Source of the DNA: Marivirga atlantica
GTDB taxonomy: Bacteria; Bacteroidota; Bacteroidia; Cytophagales; Cyclobacteriaceae
Direction of reading: 5' to 3'
Length of the DNA: 64,000 bases
Assembly: GCF_016734805.1 (NCBI RefSeq)
Contig: NZ_JAERQG010000003.1
Coordinates: 1 to 64,000 of the forward strand
The notes under the pieces are model-generated. The model searched no databases. It saw only the letters and a program-made list of their open reading frames with translations, and had not been told where the DNA came from. Within the stretch, counting starts at the first letter, position 1. Each line of letters opens with the position of its first letter. Position numbers and translations under genes: made by a program. This document shows positions 31,893-41,900 of this stretch, piece by piece.

Positions 31893-34175
31893 CTAATTTA
31901 ATACAAATTCACCTTTTAATCCTTTTATAGAGCTTTCACCAACCATTACTTTAAAAGCCCCTGGTTCTATTATAAACTTACCTTGGTTATTATAGAAGCC
32001 TAAATCATCTTCAGTTAGAGTGAATTGTACAGTCTTCGTTTCTCCTTTTTTAATATCTACTAATTCAAACCTTTTCAGCTCTTTTAAAGGCCTTACTATG
32101 CTGGCAACCTCATCATGGATATATAATTGAACTATCTCTTTTCCATCAAACTCACCTGTATTCTTCAACTCTACCGAAATGACAATTTCCTCTCCCTGTT
32201 GATAGCTTTCTTTATCTATCTTTAAGTTGCTGTATTCAAAAGTGGTATAGCTCAAGCCATATCCAAATGGATAAAGTGGAGTCTTCTCTACATCTATATA
32301 ATGAGACCAAAACACATTATTATCTTTATCTGTAGGCCTTCCAGTACTATAATTATTATAATAAATCGGGCATTGTCCCACATTTCTAGGGAATGATATT
32401 GGTAACTTTCCACTTGGATTATAATCACCGTATATCATTTGTGCAACCGCATTACCTGTTTGAGTTCCTAACTGCCATGCTTCAACAATTGCCGGAATAT
32501 TTTCAGCTGCCCATGGAATAGCAAGCGGACGGCCATTATTTAATACCAATACAATTTTAGAATTTACTTTATATATTTCTTCTAATAATTGTTGCTGATT
32601 TCCAGGCAATCCTAATTCTGTTCTACTTCTACCCTCTCCACTTTGGAAACCATGTTCACCTAAAACCATTATTACAACATCAGCGTTCGATGCCACATTC
32701 TTTGCCGCTTCGAAGCCAGAGAAATCTGTACTATTAATATTAAGTTCATTCACAAATTGTGTTTCTCCTATAGTTACATCAGTTCCTTTCTCAAATACAA
32801 GTTGATTATCGGTATACTTTTCCAGCCCTTCTAATACAGAAACTGCCGTTCCATCTTCAGAAGCTAACCTCCAGCTACCTAGCGGACTATTTTTGTCATT
32901 TGCCAAACTACCAATTAAGGCGATTTTCACACCTGATTTCTTTAAAGGCAGTAATCCACCCTCATTCTTTAGCAACACGATTGATTTCTTTGCCATGTCT
33001 AACACAGCATCATGATTTTCCTTGCTCCCAATTACTGATTTTTCACGTTCCTCATCACAGTATTTATAAGGATCATCGAAAAGACCCAGTTCAAATTTCA
33101 CTCTTAGTATTCGTCTGGTAGCATCATCTACCAAGCTTTCTTTTACCTTTCCTTCTTTTACCAATTTTGCTAATTCGGAAACATATACGTGCGAAGCCAT
33201 ATCCATATCAGAACCAGCCTCAACTGCTTTTAGGGCTGCATCATTTGCATCCTTGGCGTAGCCATGAGCAATAAGCTCACGAATAGAAGCCCAATCGGAA
33301 ATGACAAATCCATTGAACTGCCAATCACCTTTTAGTATATCTCTTTGCAATAGTTTGTTTCCTGTAGCCGGAACACCATTTAGCGTATTAAAAGAATTCA
33401 TTAAAGTACGCACACCAGCATCTACCGAAGCTTTAAAAGGAGGCAATACTGTATTATGCAGCTTTGAAATGCTCATGTCTGCCATATTATATTCTAATCC
33501 TGCTTCTGCGAAACCGTAGCCTGCAAAGTGCTTGGCACAAGCCGCAATGGTATTCGTTTCAGCCAATGATTCACCCTGAAAACCTTTAATTCTCGCTTTT
33601 GCTATCTCACTGCCTAAATAAGGATCTTCTCCTGCACCTTCCATTACTCTTCCCCACCGAGCATCGTTAGAAATATCTACATTAGGTGCAAATGTCCAGT
33701 TAATACCGGAAGCGGCCGCCTCAGAAGCGGCCACACCAGAAGATTTTCTAATAGCCTCTAAATCCCAACTAGCTGCTTCAGCTAAAGGAATGGGACCTAA
33801 AGTCTTGTGACCATGAATAACGTCATAACCAAATATAAGTGGAATACCCAATCTGCTTTCTTCAACGGCTATTTTTTGAACTGCTTTAACATTTTTCACA
33901 CCTGTTACATTCAGCATTGAACCTACCAATCCTTGTTTCAGATGTTCTAATTTTTCTTTTTCAGATCCACCTTCTGGTCGTGGCCCAGTAAAATCCCATG
34001 TTCCATTGTATTGGTTCATCTGGCCCACTTTTTCTTCCAGTGTCATCTGATCCATAAGCAGTGTGATGCGCTCCTCAATAGGTAGCTTTGTATTTAAGTG
34101 TGCATTCGTTTGCGCATACGCCCATGAAACAAGACCTAACAATAGCGCTGTTAAATATTTGGTTTTATGATTCAT
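31893..34175 (-). CDS. bglX: GH3 beta-glucosidase (BglX-like)
   Basis: A 760-residue secreted or periplasmic glycoside hydrolase with a cleavable signal peptide (ending SWAYAQ, about residue 22). The family 3 N-terminal barrel contains the nucleophile Asp294 in NGFVISDWAS and the substrate-binding KHFAGYG. The alpha/beta sandwich domain and a C-terminal FN3-like domain (from about 670) follow. GH3 BglX enzymes release glucose, and in some cases xylose, from the non-reducing ends of beta-linked oligosaccharides. In this locus it would finish degradation in the periplasm of products made by the GH16 and GH10 enzymes. Assignment to beta-glucosidase over beta-xylosidase rests on BglX-like length and layout. 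Confidence 0.93.
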   Translation of the reverse strand: MNHKTKYLTALLLGLVSWAYAQTNAHLNTKLPIEERITLLMDQMTLEEKVGQMNQYNGTWDFTGPRPEGGSEKEKLEHLKQGLVGSMLNVTGVKNVKAVQKIAVEESRLGIPLIFGYDVIHGHKTLGPIPLAEAASWDLEAIRKSSGVAASEAAASGINWTFAPNVDISNDARWGRVMEGAGEDPYLGSEIAKARIKGFQGESLAETNTIAACAKHFAGYGFAEAGLEYNMADMSISKLHNTVLPPFKASVDAGVRTLMNSFNTLNGVPATGNKLLQRDILKGDWQFNGFVISDWASIRELIAHGYAKDANDAALKAVEAGSDMDMASHVYVSELAKLVKEGKVKESLVDDATRRILRVKFELGLFDDPYKYCDEEREKSVIGSKENHDAVLDMAKKSIVLLKNEGGLLPLKKSGVKIALIGSLANDKNSPLGSWRLASEDGTAVSVLEGLEKYTDNQLVFEKGTDVTIGETQFVNELNINSTDFSGFEAAKNVASNADVVIMVLGEHGFQSGEGRSRTELGLPGNQQQLLEEIYKVNSKIVLVLNNGRPLAIPWAAENIPAIVEAWQLGTQTGNAVAQMIYGDYNPSGKLPISFPRNVGQCPIYYNNYSTGRPTDKDNNVFWSHYIDVEKTPLYPFGYGLSYTTFEYSNLKIDKESYQQGEEIVISVELKNTGEFDGKEIVQLYIHDEVASIVRPLKELKRFELVDIKKGETKTVQFTLTEDDLGFYNNQGKFIIEPGAFKVMVGESSIKGLKGEFVLN

Positions 34176-34332
34176 TTCTTCTCTTTTTTATATTTTTTTA
34201 GTTGTCAGCCTTTCTTCGAAGGCGTCTCAGATACCTCTTTTTTCTATTTACCCTATGGGTATAATCAAAGTCTAAGTATGATAAAGGGCCTTCAATTATT
34301 TAGACTTAATTTCCAAAAGCTTATAGACATCA

Positions 34333-35298
34333 CTAGTTTACTAAATCTCTTTTAGTGACTTCTACCCAATCAATAAAGTAAAAAGCCTTGGTAAACCCAT
34401 CTATTAAGTCGTTATCGAAAATTGTCCCATCGTGCCCTACATTTAAGTTAAAAATGATGATATGGGGAGTGAAGTTCCGTAATTCAAGATTAGGATCTGT
34501 TTCGTTATTATAAGTCTTTACATATTCATCATTTACAAAAATGTGAATAGATTTTGAACCACCATCATCCAACAAACGCATTTCAAGCGTGTGCCAACCA
34601 TTGGTTGTATCACTTTCCAAATCATATTCATGAACTGTATTATCATGAGATAAAGTGTTTACACCGACAGTGTTTCCATAAAAAATATTACTTGCAAACA
34701 CTTCACTGTCACCGTAAGAATAACCTTCCATAATATCGATTTCACCCTTTGTAGGCCATCCATCCTCGTCCACCGTCCAAAAGGCAGGCCATAAGCCGTA
34801 TGTTTGATCAAAATTCACATAACGAGGTGAGCCGTCAGGATTTCTACCATCTTGAGCCAATAACTTTAGGCTCGCTTTAAACCTAATCTCCTCATCCTGC
34901 TCTGGGCCATATTTTATTTTAGATTTAATGTGACCCGCCTGGAATCTATTCCCTCTTCTAACTGCTGAAAGTTCCATGACTTCACGATTATCCCATTGAC
35001 TATAATTGGCTTGACTAGCTCGGTAATCGGTAGTTTGAGTGGAATTATAATCTGCTCGGCTATTCTCAAAAATCCAATTTATGCTAGAGCTACTACTGTC
35101 AGTAAAATCGTCTCTAAAAACAGTCCGCCAAGGGCCTAACTCTTTACCTTCAATTATTTTGTCATAATAGGTCGCTTCATTAATTATATCAGTTTTCTCC
35201 TGCACTGGTTCAGGCGTCTTTTGATCTGTACACTTAATTAAAATTAAGGCTATTAACACAGCCAAAACCAACACTTTTATTAATTCATTATTCCTCAT
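34333..35298 (-). CDS. GH16 family endo-glucanase/laminarinase-like protein
   Basis: A 321-residue GH16 beta-jelly-roll enzyme. The catalytic ExDxxE motif is GEIDIME with Glu186, Asp188 and Glu191. An aromatic WPAFW segment precedes it, as in laminarinases and lichenases. The N-terminus is a signal or lipoprotein peptide (LIALILIKC), but Lys just before the Cys is not a standard lipobox, so lipidation is uncertain. GH16 members cut beta-1,3- or mixed beta-1,3/1,4-glucans, or galactans; the motif here fits the glucanase side. It is the first gene on this side of the locus and has a sequence upstream that resembles the susC regulatory region. Confidence 0.9.
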   Translation of the reverse strand: MRNNELIKVLVLAVLIALILIKCTDQKTPEPVQEKTDIINEATYYDKIIEGKELGPWRTVFRDDFTDSSSSSINWIFENSRADYNSTQTTDYRASQANYSQWDNREVMELSAVRRGNRFQAGHIKSKIKYGPEQDEEIRFKASLKLLAQDGRNPDGSPRYVNFDQTYGLWPAFWTVDEDGWPTKGEIDIMEGYSYGDSEVFASNIFYGNTVGVNTLSHDNTVHEYDLESDTTNGWHTLEMRLLDDGGSKSIHIFVNDEYVKTYNNETDPNLELRNFTPHIIIFNLNVGHDGTIFDNDLIDGFTKAFYFIDWVEVTKRDLVN

Positions 35299-35682
35299 TA
35301 TTCTCCATTGGATTTATTAGTGATAAAAATCAGGTTTTATTTTTGGAGGAAGTATAATTTGTGAAGCGTTTAATGATAAAAATGTAGCATAAATGAAGCT
35401 AAGCATGCAAAATATTACCATTTTAGCACTATATGCATCAGATAGCTAATGCTTTTCTTAATGGTAATGAGGAGCTATTATTGATACTTTACGTAAGACA
35501 TTTAGTACATCTAAGCATTTGTCTTACTCATTTTGAGCATCCAAAACGATTTAGTTTACTATTTAATTATCCAGATTGGGCCTCTATATACTTGTTTTCA
35601 AAAGGTGAAAATATTAGCAATGGAAAGGGATTAATTTAATAGTCAATTTAAAAAAAGTGGAAGGTTAAACCTGCTATAAAAT
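35299..35682. promoter_or_regulatory. Intergenic region upstream of GH16 with motif shared with susC
   Basis: No convincing gene is present in this 384-bp gap; a 68-codon reading frame on the plus strand has no support. TAGCATAAAT at 35385-35394 and ATGCAAA at 35405-35411 repeat, in the same order and orientation relative to the gene, the elements upstream of susC (27217-27226 and 27248-27254). They lie 88-113 bp before the GH16 start. Confidence 0.45.
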
Positions 35683-36204
35683 TCAAGCCATTAGCTTTTC
35701 TTTCTTTCCCAGATACCTCTTCCATCGTTCGTTAATATGCCCGGAAAAATCTCTGATAAACATGATATAACTGGGTTTAAAAGGAGCTCTGATAAGCTTC
35801 ATTCCACTAGCTTCAGGGGTGTAATGACCTTTTTTAGCGTTACATCTTTTGCATGCAGTAACCAAATTAGTCCAAATTGATTTACCTCCTTTTGAGCGAG
35901 GTACTAAATGGTCTAAAGTTAGATCCTTTTCAGAGCCACAGTATTGGCATGTAAATGCATCACGTTTGAAGATATTTTGTCTGGTAAGCATTACGCCTTT
36001 ATAAGGCAGATTGGCATATTTGTTTAAACGGATTACACTGGGCAAGGCAAAACTCTTGTCAACCGTTCTAAGTGGTTGATCATCATCTTCCAATAATTCT
36101 GCCTTCTTGAGGTAAACTAAAAGAAATGCTTTCTTATAACCACAAACTGTTAGTGGGCTAAAGTCCTGATTTAATATTAAAGTTCTTTTATGCTCAATCT
36201 CCAT
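35683..36204 (-). CDS. HNH endonuclease family protein
   Basis: A 173-residue protein with an HNH nuclease domain at about residues 75-130. It shows the two zinc-binding Cys pairs (CQYCG and CKRCN) and the HNH core DHLVPRSKGGKSIWTNLV. The N-terminal half (TLILNQDFSPLTVCGYKKAFLLVYLKKAELL) is typical of the chromosomal HNH proteins that are widespread in Bacteroidota and other bacteria. Their role is unclear, and some may act in DNA repair. It is the last gene of a minus-strand run starting with tsaD, so it is probably a resident gene and not a mobile nuclease. Confidence 0.9.
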   Translation of the reverse strand: MEIEHKRTLILNQDFSPLTVCGYKKAFLLVYLKKAELLEDDDQPLRTVDKSFALPSVIRLNKYANLPYKGVMLTRQNIFKRDAFTCQYCGSEKDLTLDHLVPRSKGGKSIWTNLVTACKRCNAKKGHYTPEASGMKLIRAPFKPSYIMFIRDFSGHINERWKRYLGKKEKLMA

Positions 36205-36238
36205 AAGCTTAATACTTTAAGCAGGGAGATCTTTCAAT

Positions 36239-37021
36239 TTAGGTGATTACCCTGCGGATATCTGACAAATAGTGTGTATAACGCTTTTGTTCGACATTGA
36301 ATATACCATTTTCATCAATTAAATCAATTCGAACTTTGCCCGAAGCATGTATAATTGTCTGATTTTCAAACAAAATACCCACATGAGTCACTTTTCTATC
36401 AGCATTTCTGAAGAACAGCAGGTCACCAGGAATGGCTCCTTCAAAATTTTCTACCTCTCTACCTTGAGTTACCTGTTGCGAAGCATCTCTCAACAGTTTG
36501 TACCCACAAATTCTAAAAACCACTTGTGTGAGGCCAGAACAATCTATACCGAAAGGTGATTTACCACCCCATAAATAGGGTGCGTTGAGATATTTAAGCG
36601 CAATCAATTTTACGTATTCAAAATCCCTTCTTTCACTTAAACTTTTTGCCTCACCATTAAAGCCAAGATGTTCTTCAATTTTAAAAATCTCATTTGTAGA
36701 AATAGGAATAATACTTCCTAAAGTAACAGGTACAAGGTTCTTATTATAAAGAATGGATGCCACCAGATCGGTACAGATTTTATAAGTGGAATTATTAATC
36801 TGATCAAAATACTCCGAGCTTATGGCATGAAACTGCTTGCGGTCTATCCAACCTTTGTAGCCGTCAAAATAATTCTGGATTTTAATCCACTTTTCTGCTA
36901 CTTCAAGCACACTGTAGTGTTCACCAAACAATAGCTGGGTAACAATTTCAGCTTTATCAGAGCCTTCAGCCCTCACAGGAATTATACTAAGCCTGCCTAT
37001 ACCTTTTTGACCTGCTTCCAT
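36239..37021 (-). CDS. C40 NlpC/P60 cell-wall hydrolase with SH3 domains
   Basis: A 260-residue peptidoglycan endopeptidase-like protein. The N-terminal 100 or so residues resemble one or two bacterial SH3 domains (HYSVLEVAEKWIKIQNYFDGYKGWID). The C-terminal NlpC/P60 domain carries the catalytic Cys in PFGIDCSGLTQ, the catalytic His in VTHVGILF and the third polar residue in IIHASG. Family members cut the D-Glu-to-diamino acid bond in the peptide stem. No signal peptide is visible at the chosen ATG, which is usual in this Bacteroidota subgroup but leaves its location open. It starts 3 bp after smpB. Confidence 0.9.
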   Translation of the reverse strand: MEAGQKGIGRLSIIPVRAEGSDKAEIVTQLLFGEHYSVLEVAEKWIKIQNYFDGYKGWIDRKQFHAISSEYFDQINNSTYKICTDLVASILYNKNLVPVTLGSIIPISTNEIFKIEEHLGFNGEAKSLSERRDFEYVKLIALKYLNAPYLWGGKSPFGIDCSGLTQVVFRICGYKLLRDASQQVTQGREVENFEGAIPGDLLFFRNADRKVTHVGILFENQTIIHASGKVRIDLIDENGIFNVEQKRYTHYLSDIRRVIT

Positions 37022-37024
37022 TAT

Positions 37025-37489
37025 TTAGAATTTCATTTTAGAAAGCTCCCGTTTCATGTCTTTTTCCTTAATGCTATCTCGCTTATCATGGATTTTTTTA
37101 CCTTTTGCCAAAGCAATCTCCATTTTTGCTAAACCACGAGCATTGATGTAAAGCTTAGTAGGTACTATGGTCAATCCCTTTTCTTCCATCTTCTTTTTAA
37201 TCTTCTCTATTTCCTGCTTTTTTAGTAGAAGCTTTCGCTCTCTCTTTTCTTCGTGATTATAATGCGTACCTAATTCATATTGACCAATATGTAGGCCTCT
37301 TACAAACATCTCTCCCCTGCTCACATAACAATACGACTCTTGTAAATTCACTTTATTTAGTCGTATAGCCTTTATTTCGGTACCTTGAAGTACCAGACCA
37401 GCCTGAAAAGTATCAAGCCATTCATACTCAAAGCGAGCTTTTTTATTTTTAACTAATATGTTTGAGCTAAACTGTTTTTTATCTCCCAT
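37025..37489 (-). CDS. smpB: SsrA-binding protein SmpB
   Basis: A 154-residue SmpB, of typical length. It shows the beta-barrel core (VKNKKARFEYEWLDTFQAGLVLQGTEIKAIR) and the basic tail ending KGKKIHDKRDSIKEKDMKREL, which enters the mRNA channel. SmpB binds tmRNA and is essential for rescue of ribosomes stalled on broken mRNAs. The gene belongs to the tsaD-thioesterase-smpB-C40-HNH run with gaps of 2-34 bp. The tmRNA gene itself is not in the window. Confidence 0.97.
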   Translation of the reverse strand: MGDKKQFSSNILVKNKKARFEYEWLDTFQAGLVLQGTEIKAIRLNKVNLQESYCYVSRGEMFVRGLHIGQYELGTHYNHEEKRERKLLLKKQEIEKIKKKMEEKGLTIVPTKLYINARGLAKMEIALAKGKKIHDKRDSIKEKDMKRELSKMKF

Positions 37490-37523
37490 AATGAGATTTT
37501 AATTATCGCGTAATTAGAATCAA

Positions 37524-37922
37524 CTACCCAATATAATGTTTTTGAAATACTTCTTGAATTTTATCTTTAGGCAAAATTCTTTGACCTGTTTGTCCTTCTG
37601 CCACTAGTCTACTTCCTACAAGTACTTGATAAGAGCATATAATTTCCTGATTCAAAATCTCCTCAAAGGTAGCAATAATTTCTACGGCTTCACCTAGAAA
37701 AGCAGGTGCCTTATGATTGATTTTTAAGGAAGTTCCAATTCCTTCCTCATCTTCATCAAGCATCTCCAAAACAAAAAGCCTTGTGCTCCACTCTATTTCT
37801 CTGGCTAATGCAAAAGTAGAACATACTTTATGAACTGATTGCCCTTCGAAGGCTGCATAATCAGAAGCTTTCACCTTAAAATGATGTGTTTTGGTATCAC
37901 CTTTATTAAAAAGATTTTGCAT
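37524..37922 (-). CDS. FlK-like hotdog-fold thioesterase
   Basis: A 132-residue single hotdog-domain protein. It shows the pattern of the fluoroacetyl-CoA thioesterase-like family: STFALAREIEW near the start, GIGTSLKINHKAPAFLGEAVEI in the middle strands, and a final GSRLVAEGQTGQRIL. Family members hydrolyse acyl-CoA thioesters in the cytoplasm. The true substrate is unknown, and fluoroacetate resistance should not be assumed. It sits 2 bp after tsaD, which implies one transcript with tsaD and smpB. Confidence 0.75.
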   Translation of the reverse strand: MQNLFNKGDTKTHHFKVKASDYAAFEGQSVHKVCSTFALAREIEWSTRLFVLEMLDEDEEGIGTSLKINHKAPAFLGEAVEIIATFEEILNQEIICSYQVLVGSRLVAEGQTGQRILPKDKIQEVFQKHYIG

Positions 37923-37924
37923 AA

Positions 37925-38938
37925 TTATTCAGCAGTAAATTTCATTCTTGGTTTAGGTGCTGCATTAATATTTTCAAAATCCTCTTTAAGATATTTGAAG
38001 TGAGCGGCCATGGCAATCATACCGGCATTATCCGTGCAATATTCGAATTTAGGAATGAATATTTCCCAATTAAGCTTCTGGCCTAAAGTATTAAGTTGTT
38101 CCCTTAAATGTGAATTAGCTGATACACCACCTGCTATAGCAATCTGATTAATACCAGTCTGCTTGGCTGCTTTCTTAAGTTTTTGTAATAAGGTAGTGAT
38201 TAGTCTATGTTGAACACTGGCACATATATCATTCAAATTATCTTTTACAAAATTTTCATCCTTTTGATGATGGTTTTGAAGAAAATATAAAACCGCTGTT
38301 TTTATGCCACTAAAGGAATAATTCAGTCCTGGCATTTCTGTTTCCGGAAAACTAAAGGCCTCCGGATTGCCTTCCTTGGCATATTTATCAATCATAGGTC
38401 CACCAGGATAAGGAAGTCCTATAATTTTCGCAATCTTATCAAATGCTTCACCAACCGCATCGTCCTTGGTCTCACCTAAGATTTCCATATCCAAATAATC
38501 GTTTACCTTCACAATTTGGGTATGTCCGCCACTAACAGTTAAGCATAAAAAAGGAAAACTCGGTTTTGGATCTTCAATAAAATGAGCCAAAATATGCGCC
38601 TGCATATGATTTACCCCAATCAAAGGTATTTTTAATGCCGATGCCATTGACTTAGCAAAGCTACTCCCCACTAATAAAGCGCCTAATAATCCAGGACCTT
38701 GTGTAAAAGCTACTGCATTTAAATCCTTCTTCTTTATATTTGCCAATGAAAGTGCCTGGTCAACCACTGGGATTATATGTTGTTGATGTGCTCTGGATGC
38801 AAGTTCCGGAACAACTCCACCATATTTTTCATGAACTGACTGTGTAGCTACAATGTTGTTAAGGACTTTCCCGTTTTGAATAACTGATGCAGAAGTTTCA
38901 TCACAGGAAGACTCGATCGCAAGAATAGTAATATCCAT
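37925..38938 (-). CDS. tsaD: tRNA N6-adenosine threonylcarbamoyltransferase TsaD
   Basis: TsaD transfers threonylcarbamoyl to A37 of tRNAs that read ANN codons, together with TsaB and TsaE. The protein has 337 residues from the ATG at 38938 (MDITILAIESSCDETS). The upstream alternative adds ten hydrophobic residues that are not part of the family. Visible motifs are the N-terminal ESSCDETS, the metal-binding NHMQAH, the GGHTQ nucleotide-binding segment, and GGVSANSHLR. It is transcribed away from tamB, with only 3 bp between the chosen start codons, and heads a run of five minus-strand genes. Confidence 0.96.
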   Translation of the reverse strand: MDITILAIESSCDETSASVIQNGKVLNNIVATQSVHEKYGGVVPELASRAHQQHIIPVVDQALSLANIKKKDLNAVAFTQGPGLLGALLVGSSFAKSMASALKIPLIGVNHMQAHILAHFIEDPKPSFPFLCLTVSGGHTQIVKVNDYLDMEILGETKDDAVGEAFDKIAKIIGLPYPGGPMIDKYAKEGNPEAFSFPETEMPGLNYSFSGIKTAVLYFLQNHHQKDENFVKDNLNDICASVQHRLITTLLQKLKKAAKQTGINQIAIAGGVSANSHLREQLNTLGQKLNWEIFIPKFEYCTDNAGMIAMAAHFKYLKEDFENINAAPKPRMKFTAE

Positions 38939-38941
38939 AAT

Positions 38942-41900
38942 TTGAAGGAAGAACAAAATATTTCGCAAGGTATTAAAAAAGGAATCGCAAAAGCAATTCT
39001 CTATATCTTCCTTATCGTCTTTTTTGCACTCAGCTTTGTGGCACTAGCCATGCAATCCTCATATGTACAAACTAAAGTTGCACAGTACGGAAGCGAATAC
39101 TTAAGTGAAAAGCTAGGGTTTTCTATCACCATTGAAAGGGTAAACATTGAGTGGTTCGATAAACTTGCCATTTCTGATTTAAAGGTAAAAGATCGTGAAG
39201 GTGAATCATTTATAGATGCCAAAAGATTAGTTGTGGACTACGATATACGTGAGTTGATAACGCCTGAAAATATTGTGCTTGATGAGGTTAGCTTGACCGA
39301 ATCGCGTGTAATGCTCAGAAGAAACAAAGGAGAAGATCTTTTCAATATAGATAACTTTATTTATGCTATAAAAGAATTTGCCGGAGCAGGTGATAGCACA
39401 AAGGCTCCTAAAACCTTCATCATGAATGAAGTAACACTGAAAGACATAACCTTGGGTATTATTAATCTGGATAATGATAGTATTACAGAAGGATTTAATT
39501 ACAACCAGTTTATATTAAAAAACCTCAATGCTTCTGTAAATGGATTCAAGACCAGGAGAGATACTATAATGATGAAAGTTGAGTCGCTCACCGCAGTTGA
39601 CTCAGCCTCATCTTTAACAATAAAAAGTCTATCTACTGACTTCGAGATATCACAAAGTAAATTAAGCTTAGCTCAATTAGATTTAGATGTAAATGACAGC
39701 CATATAGCCGACTCCATAGTTTTCAATTATAATTCAATGAGTAATCTATCCTATTTGGTAGACTCTGTTAAAATTGCCGCTAACTTTAAAAACACCTCTA
39801 TTCACGCTAAAGACCTGGCTTATTTTGCTCCTTATGTAAAAAGATATAAAGACACCTATAAATTAAATGGCAGCTTCTCCGGCAAAGTGAAGAACTTCTA
39901 TGCAAAAGATATTGACCTCGTATTTGGAGATAACTCACATTTGAAAGGTAGGCTAAGGATGGATGGATTGCCAGATTTTAATGAGAGTTTTATTGACTTC
40001 ACTTTACAAGAAGCCAATTTCACACCCAAAGATATTTCTCAATATGTGGTTGATAGTCTCACAAACAGAAAGATTGATATATTAGGCCCTGTTGATTTTA
40101 AAGGAAGATTTACTGGTTTCCCTAAAGATTTTGTAGCCAATGGTGTATTTACATCCCAGCTTGGTAGAATTGAGTCAGATCTTAACCTCAAAATAGCTCA
40201 GAATATTGAAGAATCGGAATACTCCGGTAATTTGTCCACTTTCAATTTTAACATTGGTAGGCTTTTAGAGGTAGATTCTTTACTCCAAAAAGTACAAATG
40301 ACAGGTAATGTAAAAGGAAAAGGATTAAGCCTTGCTACTGCTAACCTTAAACTAAATGCCAATCTGGGTTTCATTGGAATCAATGGTTATGAATACCAAA
40401 ACATTAAAACTAATGCTCAGCTAGCAAAAGAGTTTTTTAATGGTGAAATTACGATCAATGACCCTATCCTTAAAATGGATATGGATGGTTCTATAGATTT
40501 TAGAGATAAAAAGAATATTGTAAACGTTAATGTAGCAATTGATACCGTAAACCTCAGGGCTGTTAATCTCTCTAAAAGTGATATTTATGTCAAAGCAGAA
40601 GGCACCTTAAAATCAGAAGGAAATAGCTGGGAAACCATAAAAGGGCAAGCGTATTTAAAAGACGTTTATGCTAAATATGGTAACAACAGCCTTCAGTTGG
40701 ACACACTTGGGGTAATTACAGATGTGAAGGATCAATACAGGGAACTTTATATCAACTCAGATTTAATTAGTGGCAGCCTAAACGGAGAATATGAGTTTTT
40801 ACAGTTGCAGAAAGATATAGCCGTGATGGTAAAAGAGTTTCGATTAAATATTAAAAATGATGCTAATCAACTCAATGAGTACTATAGTCAATTGGATACT
40901 TTAGCTAACTACCCTGATTACCAAGTGCTATTTGATTTCAATATAAAGGCAATAAATCCTTTAATTCAACTTTTTGTTCCTGAGCTTTACATCCAACCAA
41001 ACACAAAGATATCTGGTAGTTTTAACAATGGTATCAACAGCATATTTAACTTAAGCGGCACTATAGATTCAATTAATTATGATGGTTCCAGCTTTAAAAA
41101 CAATGAGATTGACGTTAACCTTTCAAAAGATCACCGAAGCAGAAATGTGCTCGGTATGGCTTACGTTTACTCACAAAGTCAAAAGCTATTTGAAGAGCTT
41201 GAAACTGAGAATATCGAATCAGAATTAATCTGGACAGGACAAGAAATTGATTTTAATGCCTTTATTCAACAACCTAAGTTTGACAATGATTTAGATGTTG
41301 CAGGTTTGTTAACCTTTAAGGAAGACTCTACTGAAATTCGAATTGATCAATCTCGTATTAAAGCGCTTGATAAAAACTGGAGTTTTATTGAAAACAACCT
41401 TTTTACCATTACTGATGGAGAATACTATTTCAAAAATTTTGGTCTTTTAGCTGAATCAGAAAAAATTGTACTTGATGGTGTTTTATCGAATGATTCCAGC
41501 AAATACCTAACTACTAAAGTTGAAAACTTCAACTTATCTGGTATTAATACCATTTCAACTACACGAGAGTTTGAGGGCTCCATCGATGGGATCGTTAACA
41601 TCAATAAACTCAATGATAAATACCTGATATTGAGTGATGTCACAATTGATGATCTCTATGTTGATGCTTTTCTGGTAGGTGACATTAAAGGAAAGTCCAA
41701 CTGGAAGGCAGAAAGCAAACAATTAGGGCTAGATTTTATAGTAAATCGGAATGGAACCGATATTATTAGTGTAAATGGTAATTACACACCTAACAAAGCT
41801 AAAAATACTCTGGACTTAGAGGCCACGCTTGATAATGCTAACCTGGTTATTGCAGAACCATTTATTAACACCATTTTTTCTGATATTAAAGGTTTGGTAA

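Noticed and set aside
35433-35639. 68-codon plus-strand frame between GH16 and HNH genes
   Set aside because: No start context, no domain, odd composition, and it overlaps the probable regulatory region of the GH16 gene.
37524-37922. A fluoroacetate-resistance function for the FlK-like thioesterase
   Set aside because: Only the fold family is supported. The gene sits in a housekeeping run with tsaD and smpB, and nothing points to fluoroacetate metabolism.
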